Translations under genes and position numbers: made by a program
Part shown: positions 46,117-57,018 of the stretch, in pieces
How positions within the stretch are numbered: position 1 is the stretch's first letter
Layout of the letters: the number at the start of each line of letters is the position of its first letter
The notes under the pieces: generated by a model
The model's input: only the letters and a program-made list of their open reading frames with translations
The model's database searches: none
Told to the model about the DNA's origin: nothing
Origin: Microdochium bolleyi
Lineage: Eukaryota > Ascomycota > Sordariomycetes > Xylariales > Microdochiaceae
Direction of reading: 5' to 3'
NCBI GenBank assembly: GCA_001566295.1
Contig: KQ964246.1
Span: 1,550,001-1,614,000 of the forward strand
Length of the DNA: 64,000 nt

Positions 46117-46556
46117 TGGGCTGACTCTACCCGCTTCCAGCCGCCGATAGCCTGCTCCAGGACACTGCAGGACACCCCTGCCACGGCCTGTCACTGGCCC
46201 TGGCCACGACCCCAAAACGTTATATCGCAGCAACCACCACGTCCCAACCGTTGATGCCAATCTTTGTTTGACACGCTTCGTGGTGGACTGCGCATGCTGC
46301 CCCATCACGACACATCCCGATAGCCTCGCATCCAGATCGCGACCCTGTCTGACACGGCATCAAAGCCACCAGTGCAACCACCACTACCAACTGCCTGGTC
46401 ATCTCGGCTTCAACCTACGTCCCAGGCTCTTTCTCCAATTTTGGCAAACCTGGTTTCGACGCTGCCAACTGCCAACGCCACGAGCTAGTCGTCCGGCCAA
46501 GACCACCTGCTGCGCAACACAACAACTCCTAGTCCGGGCAGGACATTGACGGATGC

Positions 46557-47646
46557 ATGTCGAAAAAGGTCCAACGACTCCAAGATGAGGTGTGTTTGCC
46601 TTCCACCCATGCCCGCCCAGCCAGTTTTTCAAGACTCGTGATGTTGACCCCCAACATGCTGAACCACAACACAGGGCTCTCGCACCCAAGTCGTAACAGC
46701 CGGCGCAACGGCCGGCCTAGTCTCCCGCTTCGTCATTGCGCCCCTCGACGTCGTCAAGATCCGCCTCCAGCTGCAGACGCACTCGTTCTCGCGCGCGGCC
46801 CTCGCCGACGGCGCCCCGGTCTACAAGGGCACCCTCAAGACCCTCCGCCATATTGTCCAGACCGAGGGAGTCCGCGCGCTATGGAAGGGCAACGTCCCCG
46901 CCGAGCTCATGTATGTGAGCTACGCCGCAGTCCAATTCACCATGTACCGCCACACCACCGTTCTGCTGCACCGCCTGGCCGGTGACGCCAGCAGCAGACT
47001 CCCCAAGGCCGCCGAGAGCTTCATCGCCGGCGCGTCGGCAGGCGCAATGGCCACGGCCGCTACGTACCCACTGGACCTGCTGCGCACCCGCTTCGCCGCC
47101 CAGGTGTCCGGCCGCGTGGTCTACCCCTCCCTCTACAGCGCCGTGCGGACAATCTACCGCGACGAAGGGCCCGCAGGCTTCTTCCGCGGGCTGGCGCCGG
47201 GGCTCGCCGGCATCGTGCCGTACATGGGCCTCTTCTTCGCCATGTACGAGAGCACGCGCGCGCCTCTGGCCCAGCTCAGCCTCCCCTTTGGCAGCGGCGA
47301 CGCGACCGCCGGCGTGGTCGCCAGCGTGGTCGCCAAGACGGGCGTGTTCCCGCTCGACACGGTGCGCAAGCGGATCCAGGTCCAGGGCCCCACGCGCGCA
47401 ATGTATGTCCACCAGAACATCCCCGAGTACGAGGCCGGCATGGGGCGCACCATACGGGCCATTGTCGCCGCCGAGGGCATGAGGGGGCTCTACCGCGGGC
47501 TCGTGGTCAGCCTGTGCAAGGCGGCGCCCGCCAGCGCCGTCACCATGTGGACGTACGAGAGGACGCTGAACCTGCTCATCGGTTATAGCGGCGGGGACAA
47601 AGGCGATGGCGGCAGCAAGGATGGCCTGCACGAGGACAAGATATGA
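46557..47646 (+). CDS. TPC1: mitochondrial thiamine pyrophosphate carrier
   Basis: Inner-membrane carrier importing thiamine pyrophosphate into mitochondria. Exon 1 (46557-46589) encodes only MSKKVQRLQDE. An 85-nt intron with GTGTGT donor follows, and exon 2 (46675-47646) encodes the rest, for 334 residues. The three mitochondrial-carrier repeats are complete, with signatures PLDVVKIRL, PLDLLRTRF and PLDTVRKRI, each with a matching downstream aromatic/basic motif. The start of exon 2, GSRTQVVTAGATAGLVSRF, is characteristic of fungal TPC1. Length is near the yeast protein (314) plus a short Gly/Asp-rich tail. An overlapping ATG at 46553 is out of frame and ends after a few codons, so 46557 is preferred. 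Confidence 0.92.
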
Positions 47647-48455
47647 CACATGACTACTGGGGAAGAAGGCACACGTGAAAGTCCGGTTCTGGAGAAAGAG
47701 GCAGACTAGGAAGAAGGCGTCGGGCATATTATTCGTCACTGCTCAGCTCGGTAGCGGCGAGGTGAGGGGGGGGGGGGGGNNNNNNNNNNNNNNNNNNNNN
47801 NNNNNNNNNNNNNNGGGGGGGGATGGAGGGAGAGCTGGAGGTCCTGCCCTGGACGGGTGTTCGCGGGCTTGTAACATCATTGTCATCATTATCATCGTTT
47901 ACCGCATGGCACTCGGAGTTCATACCATAGCGAAGGCTTTTCGGAATTGGATGGATTTTTGGAACTGGCAAAGGAGCTTTACACCTCGTTTGTTGTATAA
48001 GACCTCCATAGAGCAGCAAAAACATCGTCCATTGTTCAAACGCTGCTCGCACTATGTTTGCTTACATTTTCTGACTTGTTTCATTTATTCTCGTCTGTGA
48101 GACTCACTCACCCGTGCAGATGTCTTGACTGTACACACGAGCCAGATGAGTACCGCTTTTGGGACATAGGAAAGTCGTTCTCTATTATCAAGGTTTCACA
48201 TCGGCATCCTGCCATCTCGCCTTCTTCCCTTGCCGACCACGACGAAGAGGGCTTTAATATAATACAACATGGGAAGAAGAGGCTGGCCTGCATCTATCCA
48301 CGCCTTTCCGCTCTGTGGCCCTCTCGCTGCATGTGTCGGATGGTAGGGAAGTCCCGTGGCTGGCCGCTGGTGCACGAGACATGGCCCCCCTCAAGTCCAG
48401 GATATGCTGTATTCACAAGTACACACGAATCTCGTCTCTGTAACGAAGCCGCACT
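47647..48455. other. convergent 3' intergenic region containing an assembly gap
   Basis: Lies between the 3' ends of TPC1 (+) and Mic26/27 (-). It contains a run of 35 N at 47780-47814 with G runs on both sides (14 G to the left, 8 G to the right). The rest is AT-richer 3' flanking sequence without a gene. Confidence 0.75.
47780..47814. other. assembly gap (35 N) inside a G run
   Basis: Undetermined bases flanked immediately by homopolymer G on both sides, so the true sequence is probably a longer G-rich or G-quadruplex tract that could not be read through. The gap size may not be real. Confidence 0.95.
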
Positions 48456-49385
48456 CTATTTGCCCTTCTTGACCCAGTCCTCAACAGTGTCCCGGGCGGT
48501 CGAGACGGTGTCGTCGACGTAGTTCTTGCCCAGGTCGGCGTGGACCTTGGCGAAGTGCCACCCGCGCTGAATGCTCTCGCGGGCGCTCAGGTGCGCATCG
48601 GCCAGGACGGGGAACTTGGTCTCGTACTTCCACGCCAGGTCGGCGACGTTGGTCATGGTGACGGGGATGAGGGCCCAGCCGGCGCCGATGCCGAGCGCCA
48701 GGGGCATAGTCGCGCGCAGGAGGATGTTGCGGTTGCGGCTGATGATGCTGCCGGCCATGCCGGCGACCAGGACGTATACCAGACCAGGCATGAGCTTCTC
48801 GCCGCTCTCGCGAGGCGGGGCGAGGGAGGCGACGGTCTCGGTGAAGGACTTTTCGAGGTGGAAGGCCGAGTCGATAGCAGAGTTGACGGCGTCCTCGGAC
48901 TTGGTGGCGTACTTGTACAGGAACATGCGCGCGTGGCCAATCTGCACGGCGAGGCGGTCAGTCGGCGTCGGTCCCCTCCTGGAGGACGAAGTGACCGTTG
49001 TCGATGTCTCGGAGGTCGCGGAAGGGCTGATGAGAGACGTTTCGGGACCCGATGCCCGCGGTATCGTCTCGGAAGCTGGCGATGGTACTGGCGTGTTGGC
49101 GCTGGGCAGCTCGGGCTCGAAGTCGTCGTAGATGGGTTTCCGGGAGAACTGGAAGCGCGAACGATCCGCGTCAGTCGTACAGCATGAGTGCTAGATGGGG
49201 TATTGCACATACGTCGTTCTTTGGGGGTGCCTCGGCGAGGGCAACGGCAGGAAAGACCGCACCAGTGACGAAGGCTGCCGCCATGAAGGGCGCCGCGGCG
49301 CGCTGGAGAAGTTCACTGTCAGTAAATGGAATCAAGCCCAGTAGCGGGAGCGGCTCACTCGTCGGAAGAGAACTCGTGCAGCCAT
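48456..49385 (-). CDS. MICOS complex subunit Mic26/Mic27, apolipoprotein O family
   Basis: Component of the MICOS complex that shapes crista junctions in the mitochondrial inner membrane. Exons 49385-49359, 49302-49213 and 49148-48456 give 269 residues. The first 40 residues (MAARVLFRRRAAAPFMAAAF...) have an Arg-rich amphipathic start as in a mitochondrial presequence. A KPIYDDFEPELP segment and a Ser/Thr/Pro-rich linker follow. The ApoO domain then has two hydrophobic helices: PGLVYVLVAGMAGSIISRNR, and RATMPLALGIGAGWALIPVT. Exon 2 starts at the second of two nearby AGs; the first would break the frame. Fungal Mic26 and Mic27 are hard to separate by sequence, so no symbol is given. Confidence 0.87.
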
Positions 49386-50109
49386 GGTGCCCTCAATTGA
49401 CCTGCGCGGATGGGGATCGTGGGTGGGATGAGGTGCGTGCTGGGTGCAATCGCAGTTGGAAAGCTCTCAGATAAGTTGGCGGATAAGTCAGCTATGGGTC
49501 TGTCTGTTGGCTGGGCCTGCCACGGCACATAGAGAGAGAGAGCGATGATGTCTTTCGGCTGCAGCGCCCCCCCCCCTGGCCCGGGATTTTTCGCGGCCTC
49601 TTGAGGGACCTGGGTGGGACCGTCCATGGCAAGTGTACATGCCGCAACCCGAGCGCTGAGTACCACTACGAAGGCCAGCTAGCATCAAGCGGTACAATCT
49701 ACTGGCAATTGTCGAGTTTCTGATCTTCTTGACGTCAATAAGAGTATGAGATCCGATGCGTCTGTCTGAGAGTGCAGGAACAATCATTGTATACTCTGTG
49801 TAGCGGCCCGAGCTGGCAGGCGCAACCTGATGCTGAGGTAGCTGGAGGCACCCGTGGCTGCCATCGGCCTATCGACAACCAGTACTCCGATGCCCTGAAC
49901 TTTTTGGACCCTCCTCTCCGACTTTCGCTCTAACATACCGGATCGCCAAAAACACAATCCTCGCCCAGATACACGGGCTGCCGCTCTTCATTCTATTTTC
50001 GTACTGCACATGCCATGTAGCAATCTCTACTTGTATATCCCAAGTTTGCCCGCTCTCCTCGCCGCGCTGCCACCGAGCCACGAGCTATGAACCAAATACC
50101 CCTCCGACC
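49386..50109. promoter_or_regulatory. divergent promoter region, Mic26/27 and OCT1
   Basis: A 724-bp spacer between two divergently transcribed mitochondrial genes. It contains the CRE palindrome listed next. No TATA box is obvious on either side. Confidence 0.5.
49729..49738. promoter_or_regulatory. CRE palindrome TTGACGTCAA
   Basis: A perfect 10-bp palindrome with the bZIP core TGACGTCA, located 344 bp upstream of the Mic26/27 start and 372 bp upstream of the OCT1 start, that is, nearly central between them. Confidence 0.45.
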
Positions 50110-52530
50110 ATGATCACGACTGCTCGCTCCGGTCTATGGACCTGCTCAACATGTCTTCGCCGATGTGCCTTACGTCAGGCTAGAAGCACTGTCCCGAAGC
50201 CTGCACGACAACTCTCCTTGGCCACAAACACTGCGATAGCCTCTGATGCCGCGTCCAAGCCCGTCAGCCATACCCCCCCTGGCGCGCACCACGATGACAC
50301 CCTCTTGCGCCAGATCTTCGACTCGCCACCCACGTTCAAACACTTCGCTCGGCCGTGGGCTCAGCTGACTGGCCCGCCAAATGTCGGTCTCTTCCGAAAC
50401 AAGTACCTTACCTCGCCGCAAGGGTTCCTTACGTTTGCTGAAGTCACAGTCCACAAAGCGCAAGGACTCGTGGAGAAGGTGCTCGCAGCCTCGACATTCG
50501 AGGAATACAAGGCCATTGTTGGTGATCTGGATAGACTGAGCGATCTCTTGTGCCGGGTGCTCGATGTCTCTGACTTTGTCAGAGTCACACACCCCGATCA
50601 CAAGATACAAGCCGCAGCATCTCAGGCGTGGGCCTATGTATACCAATACATGAATCAGCTCAACACCGAGACTGGACTGAGCGACCAGCTCGGGAAAGCC
50701 TTGGAAAACACCGAGGTCATGGCGAGCTGGAACGAGGAGCAGCAGACTGTGGCCAGATTGTTGCAGCAAGACTTCTTAAAGTCTGCTGTGCACTTGCCGA
50801 AACAATCTCGAGATCGCTTTGTCGACTTATCTCAGAAGATCAGCGAGCTGGGGTCCTCTTTCGTGGAAGATATGCAGCCTGAGCAGCCCTACCTCGACTT
50901 CCCCAGCAGCAAACTCCAAGGCATGGACCCGCGTCTGGCTCAAAGGTTCACGCGCCGCGGCACATCACGCCTGCCAACATTGTCGGCCGAAGCATCGATG
51001 GCTTTGAGGAGCGTCCACGACGATGACACTAGGAAGACCATACTTCATGCGACTCGGACGGCCTCTGGCAGGTCGGTCAAGGTTTTGGAAGGAATGCTCC
51101 GGCTGCGAGCAGAACTGGCCGAGCTGTCTGGGTTTGAGAGTTATGGGCACATGGCACTTCAGGACAAGATGATGGCAAAGTCTCCCGAGGCCGTCAATGG
51201 ATTCCTTTTGGCACTGTCCAATCACAATGCACCGCTTGTGCAGGCTGAGATATCGGACCTACTGCTTGAGAAGAGTAAGCGTCTGGGTCCTTCCGCTGCC
51301 GCGGAGTTGCAGCCTTGGGACAAAGACTACTACATGCAGACTATCCGCACAAGCATGAGGTCGCGCGCACGACGGGACGACTTCTTGTCCTCCTACTTCT
51401 CTCTGGGGACCGTGATGCAAGGACTGTCCCGACTTTTCACACGACTCTACGGGATTCGCTTCGAGCCGCGAGATACGTTGCCTGGCGAGACATGGCACTC
51501 GGATGTTCGACGACTCGATGTTATTTCTGACACGGACGGCCACGTAGCCGTCTTGTACTGCGACTTGTTCTTCCGAGCAGACAAGTCTCCAAATCCCGCC
51601 CATTTCACCGTGCGCTGCTCAAGAGAGATATCGGCCGCAGAGATTGAGGAAGCCAACTCACTGGACGGCGAAGGACTACCCGAATTCGAATCCGCCATAG
51701 AAGCGGCCAACGATGGGATGCACGTCTCGAAGCTGAGCTCGGCGGGCACCGTCAAGCAACTACCCACAATAGCTCTGATCTGCGACTTCCACCAGGAACA
51801 CAAGTCCAGTAGCGAGCCGGCACTGCTCGACTACTACCAGGTTGAGACTCTCTTTCACGAGATGGGGCACGCCATCCACTCTGTGCTTGCACGCACATCG
51901 ATGCAGAATGTCTCGGGAACACGATGCGCCACGGATTTTGCCGAACTCCCATCTACACTGATGGAACACTTCAGCGCCGATCCGTCGGTACTTGCTCTAT
52001 TTGCGCGACACTATGCCACAGATGAACCCTTGCCTTACGAGATGGTTGCGGAGAAACTGGCCGTCTCACAGCGATTCGAGGCATCAGACCGCGAGAATCA
52101 GATTGTTCTGGCCATGCTCGACCAGGCATACCACTCGTCTGCCTCAAGAAATCGACAATTCGACTCAACAGAAACTTACCATGATCTGCAGCGGCGATAT
52201 GGGCAACTGCCTGCGGATCCTGCGTTGACACGCTGGCAAGGGTTCTTTGGGCATCTTTTTGGGTACGGCAGCACCTATTATAGCTATTTATTCGACCAAG
52301 TTCTATCCGAGCGCGTTTGGCGGGTAGTCTTTGCTGGTGGCGTCAACAACGGAGCGCTCAGCCGCGAAAATGGGGAACGCCTCAAGGAGAACCTTTTGAA
52401 GTGGGGAGGAAGTCGAGACCCATGGCGTTGTCTGTCAGATGCGTTGCAAGACGAGAGACTTGCCAACGGCGATGAGAAGGCCATGAAGATCGTTGGCAGT
52501 TGGGGTATCAAAGACGGACTCCACGAATGA
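50110..52530 (+). CDS. OCT1: mitochondrial intermediate peptidase
   Basis: Zinc metallopeptidase of family M3 in the mitochondrial matrix; it removes an octapeptide from imported precursors after MPP cleavage. A single exon encodes 806 residues (yeast Oct1 has 772). The N-terminus is Arg/Ser-rich without acidic residues for the first 45 positions, as expected of a presequence. The peptidase signature FHEMGHAIHS lies at about residue 582, with zinc ligands His583 and His587 and catalytic Glu584. The distal part (DFAELPSTLMEHF) holds the third ligand Glu, and the GYGSTYYSYLFD block is typical of the family. The frame is intact throughout. It starts head-to-head with the MICOS subunit gene. Confidence 0.96.
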   Translation: MITTARSGLWTCSTCLRRCALRQARSTVPKPARQLSLATNTAIASDAASKPVSHTPPGAHHDDTLLRQIFDSPPTFKHFARPWAQLTGPPNVGLFRNKYLTSPQGFLTFAEVTVHKAQGLVEKVLAASTFEEYKAIVGDLDRLSDLLCRVLDVSDFVRVTHPDHKIQAAASQAWAYVYQYMNQLNTETGLSDQLGKALENTEVMASWNEEQQTVARLLQQDFLKSAVHLPKQSRDRFVDLSQKISELGSSFVEDMQPEQPYLDFPSSKLQGMDPRLAQRFTRRGTSRLPTLSAEASMALRSVHDDDTRKTILHATRTASGRSVKVLEGMLRLRAELAELSGFESYGHMALQDKMMAKSPEAVNGFLLALSNHNAPLVQAEISDLLLEKSKRLGPSAAAELQPWDKDYYMQTIRTSMRSRARRDDFLSSYFSLGTVMQGLSRLFTRLYGIRFEPRDTLPGETWHSDVRRLDVISDTDGHVAVLYCDLFFRADKSPNPAHFTVRCSREISAAEIEEANSLDGEGLPEFESAIEAANDGMHVSKLSSAGTVKQLPTIALICDFHQEHKSSSEPALLDYYQVETLFHEMGHAIHSVLARTSMQNVSGTRCATDFAELPSTLMEHFSADPSVLALFARHYATDEPLPYEMVAEKLAVSQRFEASDRENQIVLAMLDQAYHSSASRNRQFDSTETYHDLQRRYGQLPADPALTRWQGFFGHLFGYGSTYYSYLFDQVLSERVWRVVFAGGVNNGALSRENGERLKENLLKWGGSRDPWRCLSDALQDERLANGDEKAMKIVGSWGIKDGLHE

Positions 52531-53568
52531 GATCGAACGTTGAAATGATCAAGAGGCCGCTTAATACACCGCTCGAGTGGATGCGATGAGAGGATTCCAC
52601 GGGCGCCGGTTATCTCGGAGCCACCCCGGCTCGAGCTGAGACGCCAAGAACCGCCAAAGTCGAGCCGCAGCCCTCGCGCCCGCAGCGCCCTCACGCAGCG
52701 AGAACACAGCAGAAGGCAGAGTGAGGGCAATCTGCCACTCATGCGACAAACGGCGGAAGTATCGCCGCTAGATCGGCCGCTCTCGACCTCAGGATAGTTA
52801 TTTGTACCACTCGCCTGAACTTAGCCCAACACTTAGATACGTTAAGGTACCCTACCTGTGAGTTGCGGGCAGGGGTGGTGTCATTTCGCGACTTCCAACT
52901 GCGCTAGGGTGACTTTTCCAAGTGGCCTGCAAGCAGAGGCGGGTCAAGATCCAAGACATGCTTTGTGGCTGCTGGGCTAGCGTCCGCCGCGTGGCTGTTT
53001 AATGAAGAAACGGGAGTACTGGGCAAGTGACACGCTCTGCGCACAGAGGCACGAGCGAAATCTGACGATGGCTCGCGGGCCCACGTCGACTTGACGCAAG
53101 GGCTTGGCCCCGTCGCTGGCTGGTCGGCACGCGGCGGTGGCGATGACTGGACGGAGCGCCTCAGCGAGGACGGGAGCAGCCCTTGACCGGTATTGCGAGT
53201 GCCATAGTTCAGGGATCACAGGGCTGGGCAGGATGCCGTGTTTCCGGCTGGAAAGAGGGGTCTCCACGTGTGTGTCGGGTCCTGGTTTGTTTTACTCCGT
53301 ACATACTTCTCTTCTTTGGCACGGCAGATGGGATCCATCATTCTTTTGCACGGTAGACTTGCAACACATCCAACACCAAAGCCTCGACACTATCCCTGGG
53401 TGCAGCAGTACGCTCCACGAGACTCACGACCTAGTTGGGTATCCAGAGACACAGCGCGGACCCCAGCCAAAAGCGATCCGTCAAGACGCGGCCAATCGAG
53501 TGCCAAGCCTCAAAAGCCCGACAACCCCTGTCGCCGATCCCACGCTGCAAGACACCAACACGCAGACA
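52531..53568. other. intergenic region upstream of the WSC gene
   Basis: Contains the 3' flank of OCT1 and the presumed promoter of the WSC-domain gene. The open frame leading into the WSC gene has no supporting conservation before the ATG at 53569. No other gene is visible. Confidence 0.5.
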
Positions 53569-54405
53569 ATGCCGCCGGCCTCAGCAGCGACGTCACTGTC
53601 GGCTTCCATGATCCCAACTGCAACAACAGCAATAAGATCAAGGACAACGACGAGCAGTAGAGACACGACCAGCTCGTGCAGACATAGCAACATCAGTCAT
53701 GCGCTGCTCGTCCTTCTGGCCGTCCTGGCCGTCCTGACAACACAACCCGCCCTCGCCGCCGCACAAATACCTCTGCAGGAAGGCACCGCGAAACCGATAC
53801 CGACGTCGCCCGACGACCTCAAGACTGAGGGTTCCAGCTCGACGACGGCGGACCTTTTAATCTTCAACTACAGCTCCAACTACTTCTATGCGGGCTGCTA
53901 CAACGACACGAATCAGCTGCCCAACTCGACCGGCGCGCATGCCCTGAGCCACGTGCTCGTCGGAGAGGGCTACCTCACGGCCGCCATGTGCCTTGAGTGG
54001 TGCGCCCATAATGGCACCGCGTCGCTCGGCAGACCATACAAGTTTGCCGGGCTGGAGTACAGCCGGTACGTCCAGGAGAGAGAGAAAGGAACAAGAACGA
54101 AGCACAAGTGTGCGGAATTGGGAATAAGAAGGGCTAACACGATCGTCTGTTGACTGAGCAGGGAATGCTACTGCGGCGACGACCTCTCCTCTCTTGTCCG
54201 CAAGCTCGACGACCGCGCGTGCAACACCCCCTGCGACGGCGACAACACGACCGCCTGCGGTGGCGCCAACAAGCTCTCCCTGTACAACATCACCGCCTCG
54301 GCACTCCGCGGTGGCGCAGGCGCGACGCTCAACGCGGCGCAGGGCCAGAACGGAGCCGTCCTAGCGGTGATTGCGGGCCTCACGGTGCTGTTTGGGTTTT
54401 TGTGA
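53569..54405 (+). CDS. WSC-domain cell-surface protein with probable GPI anchor
   Basis: Exons 53569-54065 and 54162-54405 give 246 residues. A hydrophobic segment at about 44-65 (HALLVLLAVLAVLTTQPALAAA) acts as signal peptide or anchor, preceded by an unusually long Ser/Thr/Ala-rich N-terminal stretch. The WSC domain follows, with eight cysteines in the usual order (YAGCYND, MCLEWC, ECYCG, ACNTPC, ACGG and LSLYN). Several N-glycosylation sequons are present. The C-terminus is a short hydrophobic tail after Gly/Ala/Asn residues, fitting a GPI signal. WSC domains bind cell-wall glucans and occur in wall sensors; here no cytoplasmic tail is seen, so a sensor role is unlikely. The 96-nt intron splits the domain in phase 2 and has a GCTAAC branch point. 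Confidence 0.86.
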
Positions 54406-55041
54406 TTTCGTCGTACCGATCGGCGGGAGGCGGGCCCCCGATCTAGTGTCCAACCACCAGACGATAGAAGATCGAACGATGAGCATAAAAAAACTGGGAG
54501 ACCTGTTGGGCTTGGAGCGATTAGCGTGCTCCAGTGTCGCTCATCTTCCCTGCTCGAAGCAAAGGAAAGAGAGGCGGAGAGAGAGCGAGAGAGATGCTTC
54601 GCAGATACCCCAGCCGCATGGTAGAGGAGGGGAGGTGCCACGCTCCTCCCGGAGCACAAGAGAAGCCTGCGCGTGGACCATGTGCCTCGCCAGATCTTGG
54701 GTTTTGTACATATTGCATTACGAGTTACCTTGTTTGCACGTCTATTGCTCGACAATTCCCCCCATTCACCGAATCTTAGGGTTGGCACGTGTTTCAGGCT
54801 TGGTTTTGAATCATCTATATTTAATCTATCTATTTCTATAGAGGAGCCTGTGCCCACAGGGACTCGTGGAAGGTGTCGTCCAGGATAGTCATGTCCAGAA
54901 GTGGTGCGAGCTAAATGAGCGAGATCATTGGCCCTGGACGGGCCAGGAAAGTGTGCCTGTAACCAAACGTACCCTGAGGGGGGTCTAGCTGTGGTTAACA
55001 CGTGAAGCTTATAGCTCCACCGATCCAGAATACCCATGCTT
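54406..55041. other. convergent 3' intergenic region
   Basis: Between the 3' ends of the WSC gene (+) and the nucleoside hydrolase gene (-). A purine-rich GAGAG patch occurs near 54560-54595. No gene is visible. Confidence 0.6.
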
Positions 55042-56534
55042 TTACTGCTTCCCAGCAACGGCAGCGGTCTTGGCATTTGCCTCGTCAGCCCGTTGGCAGC
55101 ACTCCTCAATGACCTTCCAGAACAGCGGGATATCGAGACCCCTGGGTATCCGGACACCTTCGGCCCCGGGCTCCAGCAGCTTGGCGAGGGTGCGGCCCGT
55201 CTGGAGCGTGCTGCCCGGGGCCTGCGCCTCGAGGAGCGTGCCCTCGGTCACGACGGTGACCTCGAAGCGCTCGCGCCGCTTGGGGCCTTCCACGGACGCC
55301 GGGTCAAAGTCGTAAAAGGGGATCTCGGACGCCGTGCCGATCAGCGCGATGGCCACGGCCAGCGGGTCGTGCAGCGGCGGACCCTCGACGATGCCGAAGA
55401 CGTCGCTGGAAACGTGCACGGAAGCGTCAGCGCGGCTGTGCTAAAGAGACATGGAGGAGAGCTCTTGTGAGCGGATTCGCGAGGATGAGTGCTTACCGGT
55501 AGGTCCCAGCGAAGAAGTTGAGCAGCTCGACAAGCATCGTGCGCAGGTCGGTCTTGCCCTTGATACCCGTGGTCTTATACGCCTCGGCGATATCCTCAGT
55601 GGTCTTCTCCGCGTCCGCTCCATACAGGATGTTCGCCTGCACTTCCTGCGTGGCCAGCACGAGATGTGTGAGATCTAGAGGGATAAGGCTCGTCTTGGCA
55701 GCTAGGACGGGGTTGCTGAAGACAATGCTGGCGGCCTCGGGGTCGATAAGGATGTTGAACTCGGCCCAGGGCGTCCAGTTGCCGATCCGCGGAACTCCAT
55801 CTACAACACCCAGCGGCGCAGGAGTAAACTTGTTGCCGATCGCACCACCCATTATGCTCACGCCCGCAACGTGCTCGGCGAGTTCGGGATGTGCGAGGAA
55901 GAGCGCGCCAACGTTCGTTACAGCGCCTGTGGCAATAACCCACGCCTTCCCAGCCGGCTGGGCGCGGAGAGCAGCAGCCATGGCGTCTACTGCTGAGACT
56001 GACGTGTTGGCTTTGGCTTTGGACTGGGGCAGCAACGAGGTGCCGTCCAGGCCACTCTCGCCGTGGATATCCGTGGGGGCGTGGATCGGTGGCCGGTAGA
56101 GCGCCTTGGCTGCGCCAGGGTAGATGGTGATCTCATCTTGCTTGCCGATGGCTGTGAGCACGGAGAGCGCATTGTTGGTTGTCTTGTCAAGGCTCGCATT
56201 GCCGTGCACTGTGCTTATGCCTAGCAACTCTATTTGAGGGTGATAAGCAGCTAGGAGAATGGCAAACGTGTCCTGGATCCTCAATCAGTCTGGAAAAACG
56301 CCAAATCGGACACTCTTAGGATATAAAGAGGAAACAATGCCTTGCGAAGGACATCTCGAATGAGAAACCTGCAGACTTATGGCTTCTCTCTTTCTCGCCT
56401 CCTCAGTCAACCACGATAGCTGGGGAGGCTCGGCCGAGACGCTGTATACCCTGTTGTCCGTGATTTAGGGCTGTAAAACTTACATCGTGTCCCGGATCGC
56501 AATCCAGCCAGAGGGGTACCCGTTCCGTCGACAT
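55042..56534 (-). CDS. inosine-uridine-type nucleoside hydrolase
   Basis: Hydrolyses ribonucleosides to base and ribose in nucleoside salvage. Exons 56534-56484, 56272-55497 and 55405-55042 give 396 residues. Exon 1 encodes MSTERVPLWLDCDPGHD and ends between the aspartates of the calcium-binding signature DCDPGHDD; the second Asp opens exon 2. Other family blocks are LLGISTVHGNASLDKTT, the VIATGAVTNVG region, EFNILIDPEAA and the C-terminal active-site motif GPPLHDPLAVA. Intron 1 is 211 nt, long for this window. For intron 2, the chosen acceptor gives the family-like TYRDVFG junction; an in-frame acceptor 30 nt earlier would insert ten residues. Substrate preference (uridine, inosine or broad) cannot be read from sequence. 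Confidence 0.9.
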
Positions 56535-57018
56535 CGTGGAGTAAGATATGTGATTGTGTGACGCTGGTGATGCCCGGAAAGTGTCGAGCTGCTATTGGTG
56601 CCCAGATTTTGTAAACGTGGGAATGCAAGAAGCTCGAATGGGGTTATGAGGAGAGTGTCCGCCTCGGAGCGGCATCGCTATCACTGGGAGCGGTTCGGTG
56701 GGGAAAGGGGGGCTCCGTCCGGAGGGGCACCGGAACCCACCACCATCCCCCGATAGCTGGTTTATGCCCGCCGTAATTAGGCGGTGGTCCGGCCGACTCG
56801 GCTTGTGTCGGAATGCAGAGCGTGCTATGTCGCTATCGTTGTTGTTCAGTATTATCTTCGTGTCTGTAGTTCCCAGTTACCGTTCAGTGCAGTGCAAATA
56901 CTGTGATTCATGCCTCGGTTCATGTGTTCAGGCCTCGCAGCAATGCCGGCCCTGTGGGAAGTCCAAAATGCGAAAGTTGCAGGGGGTATCATTGGGTCTA
57001 AGTGTCCGCGGCTCAATC
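56535..57018. other. short intergenic region
   Basis: A spacer of 484 bp between the nucleoside hydrolase start and the 3' end of the RED-like gene, which runs in the same (minus) direction. No gene or clear motif is visible. Confidence 0.6.

Larger units (their letters stand above)
44724..46556. other. intergenic region upstream of TPC1
   Basis: A 1.8-kb divergent spacer without recognisable coding sequence. It contains two short tandem repeats, listed separately. A T-loop-like sequence near 45579 has no matching tRNA body. Confidence 0.5.
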
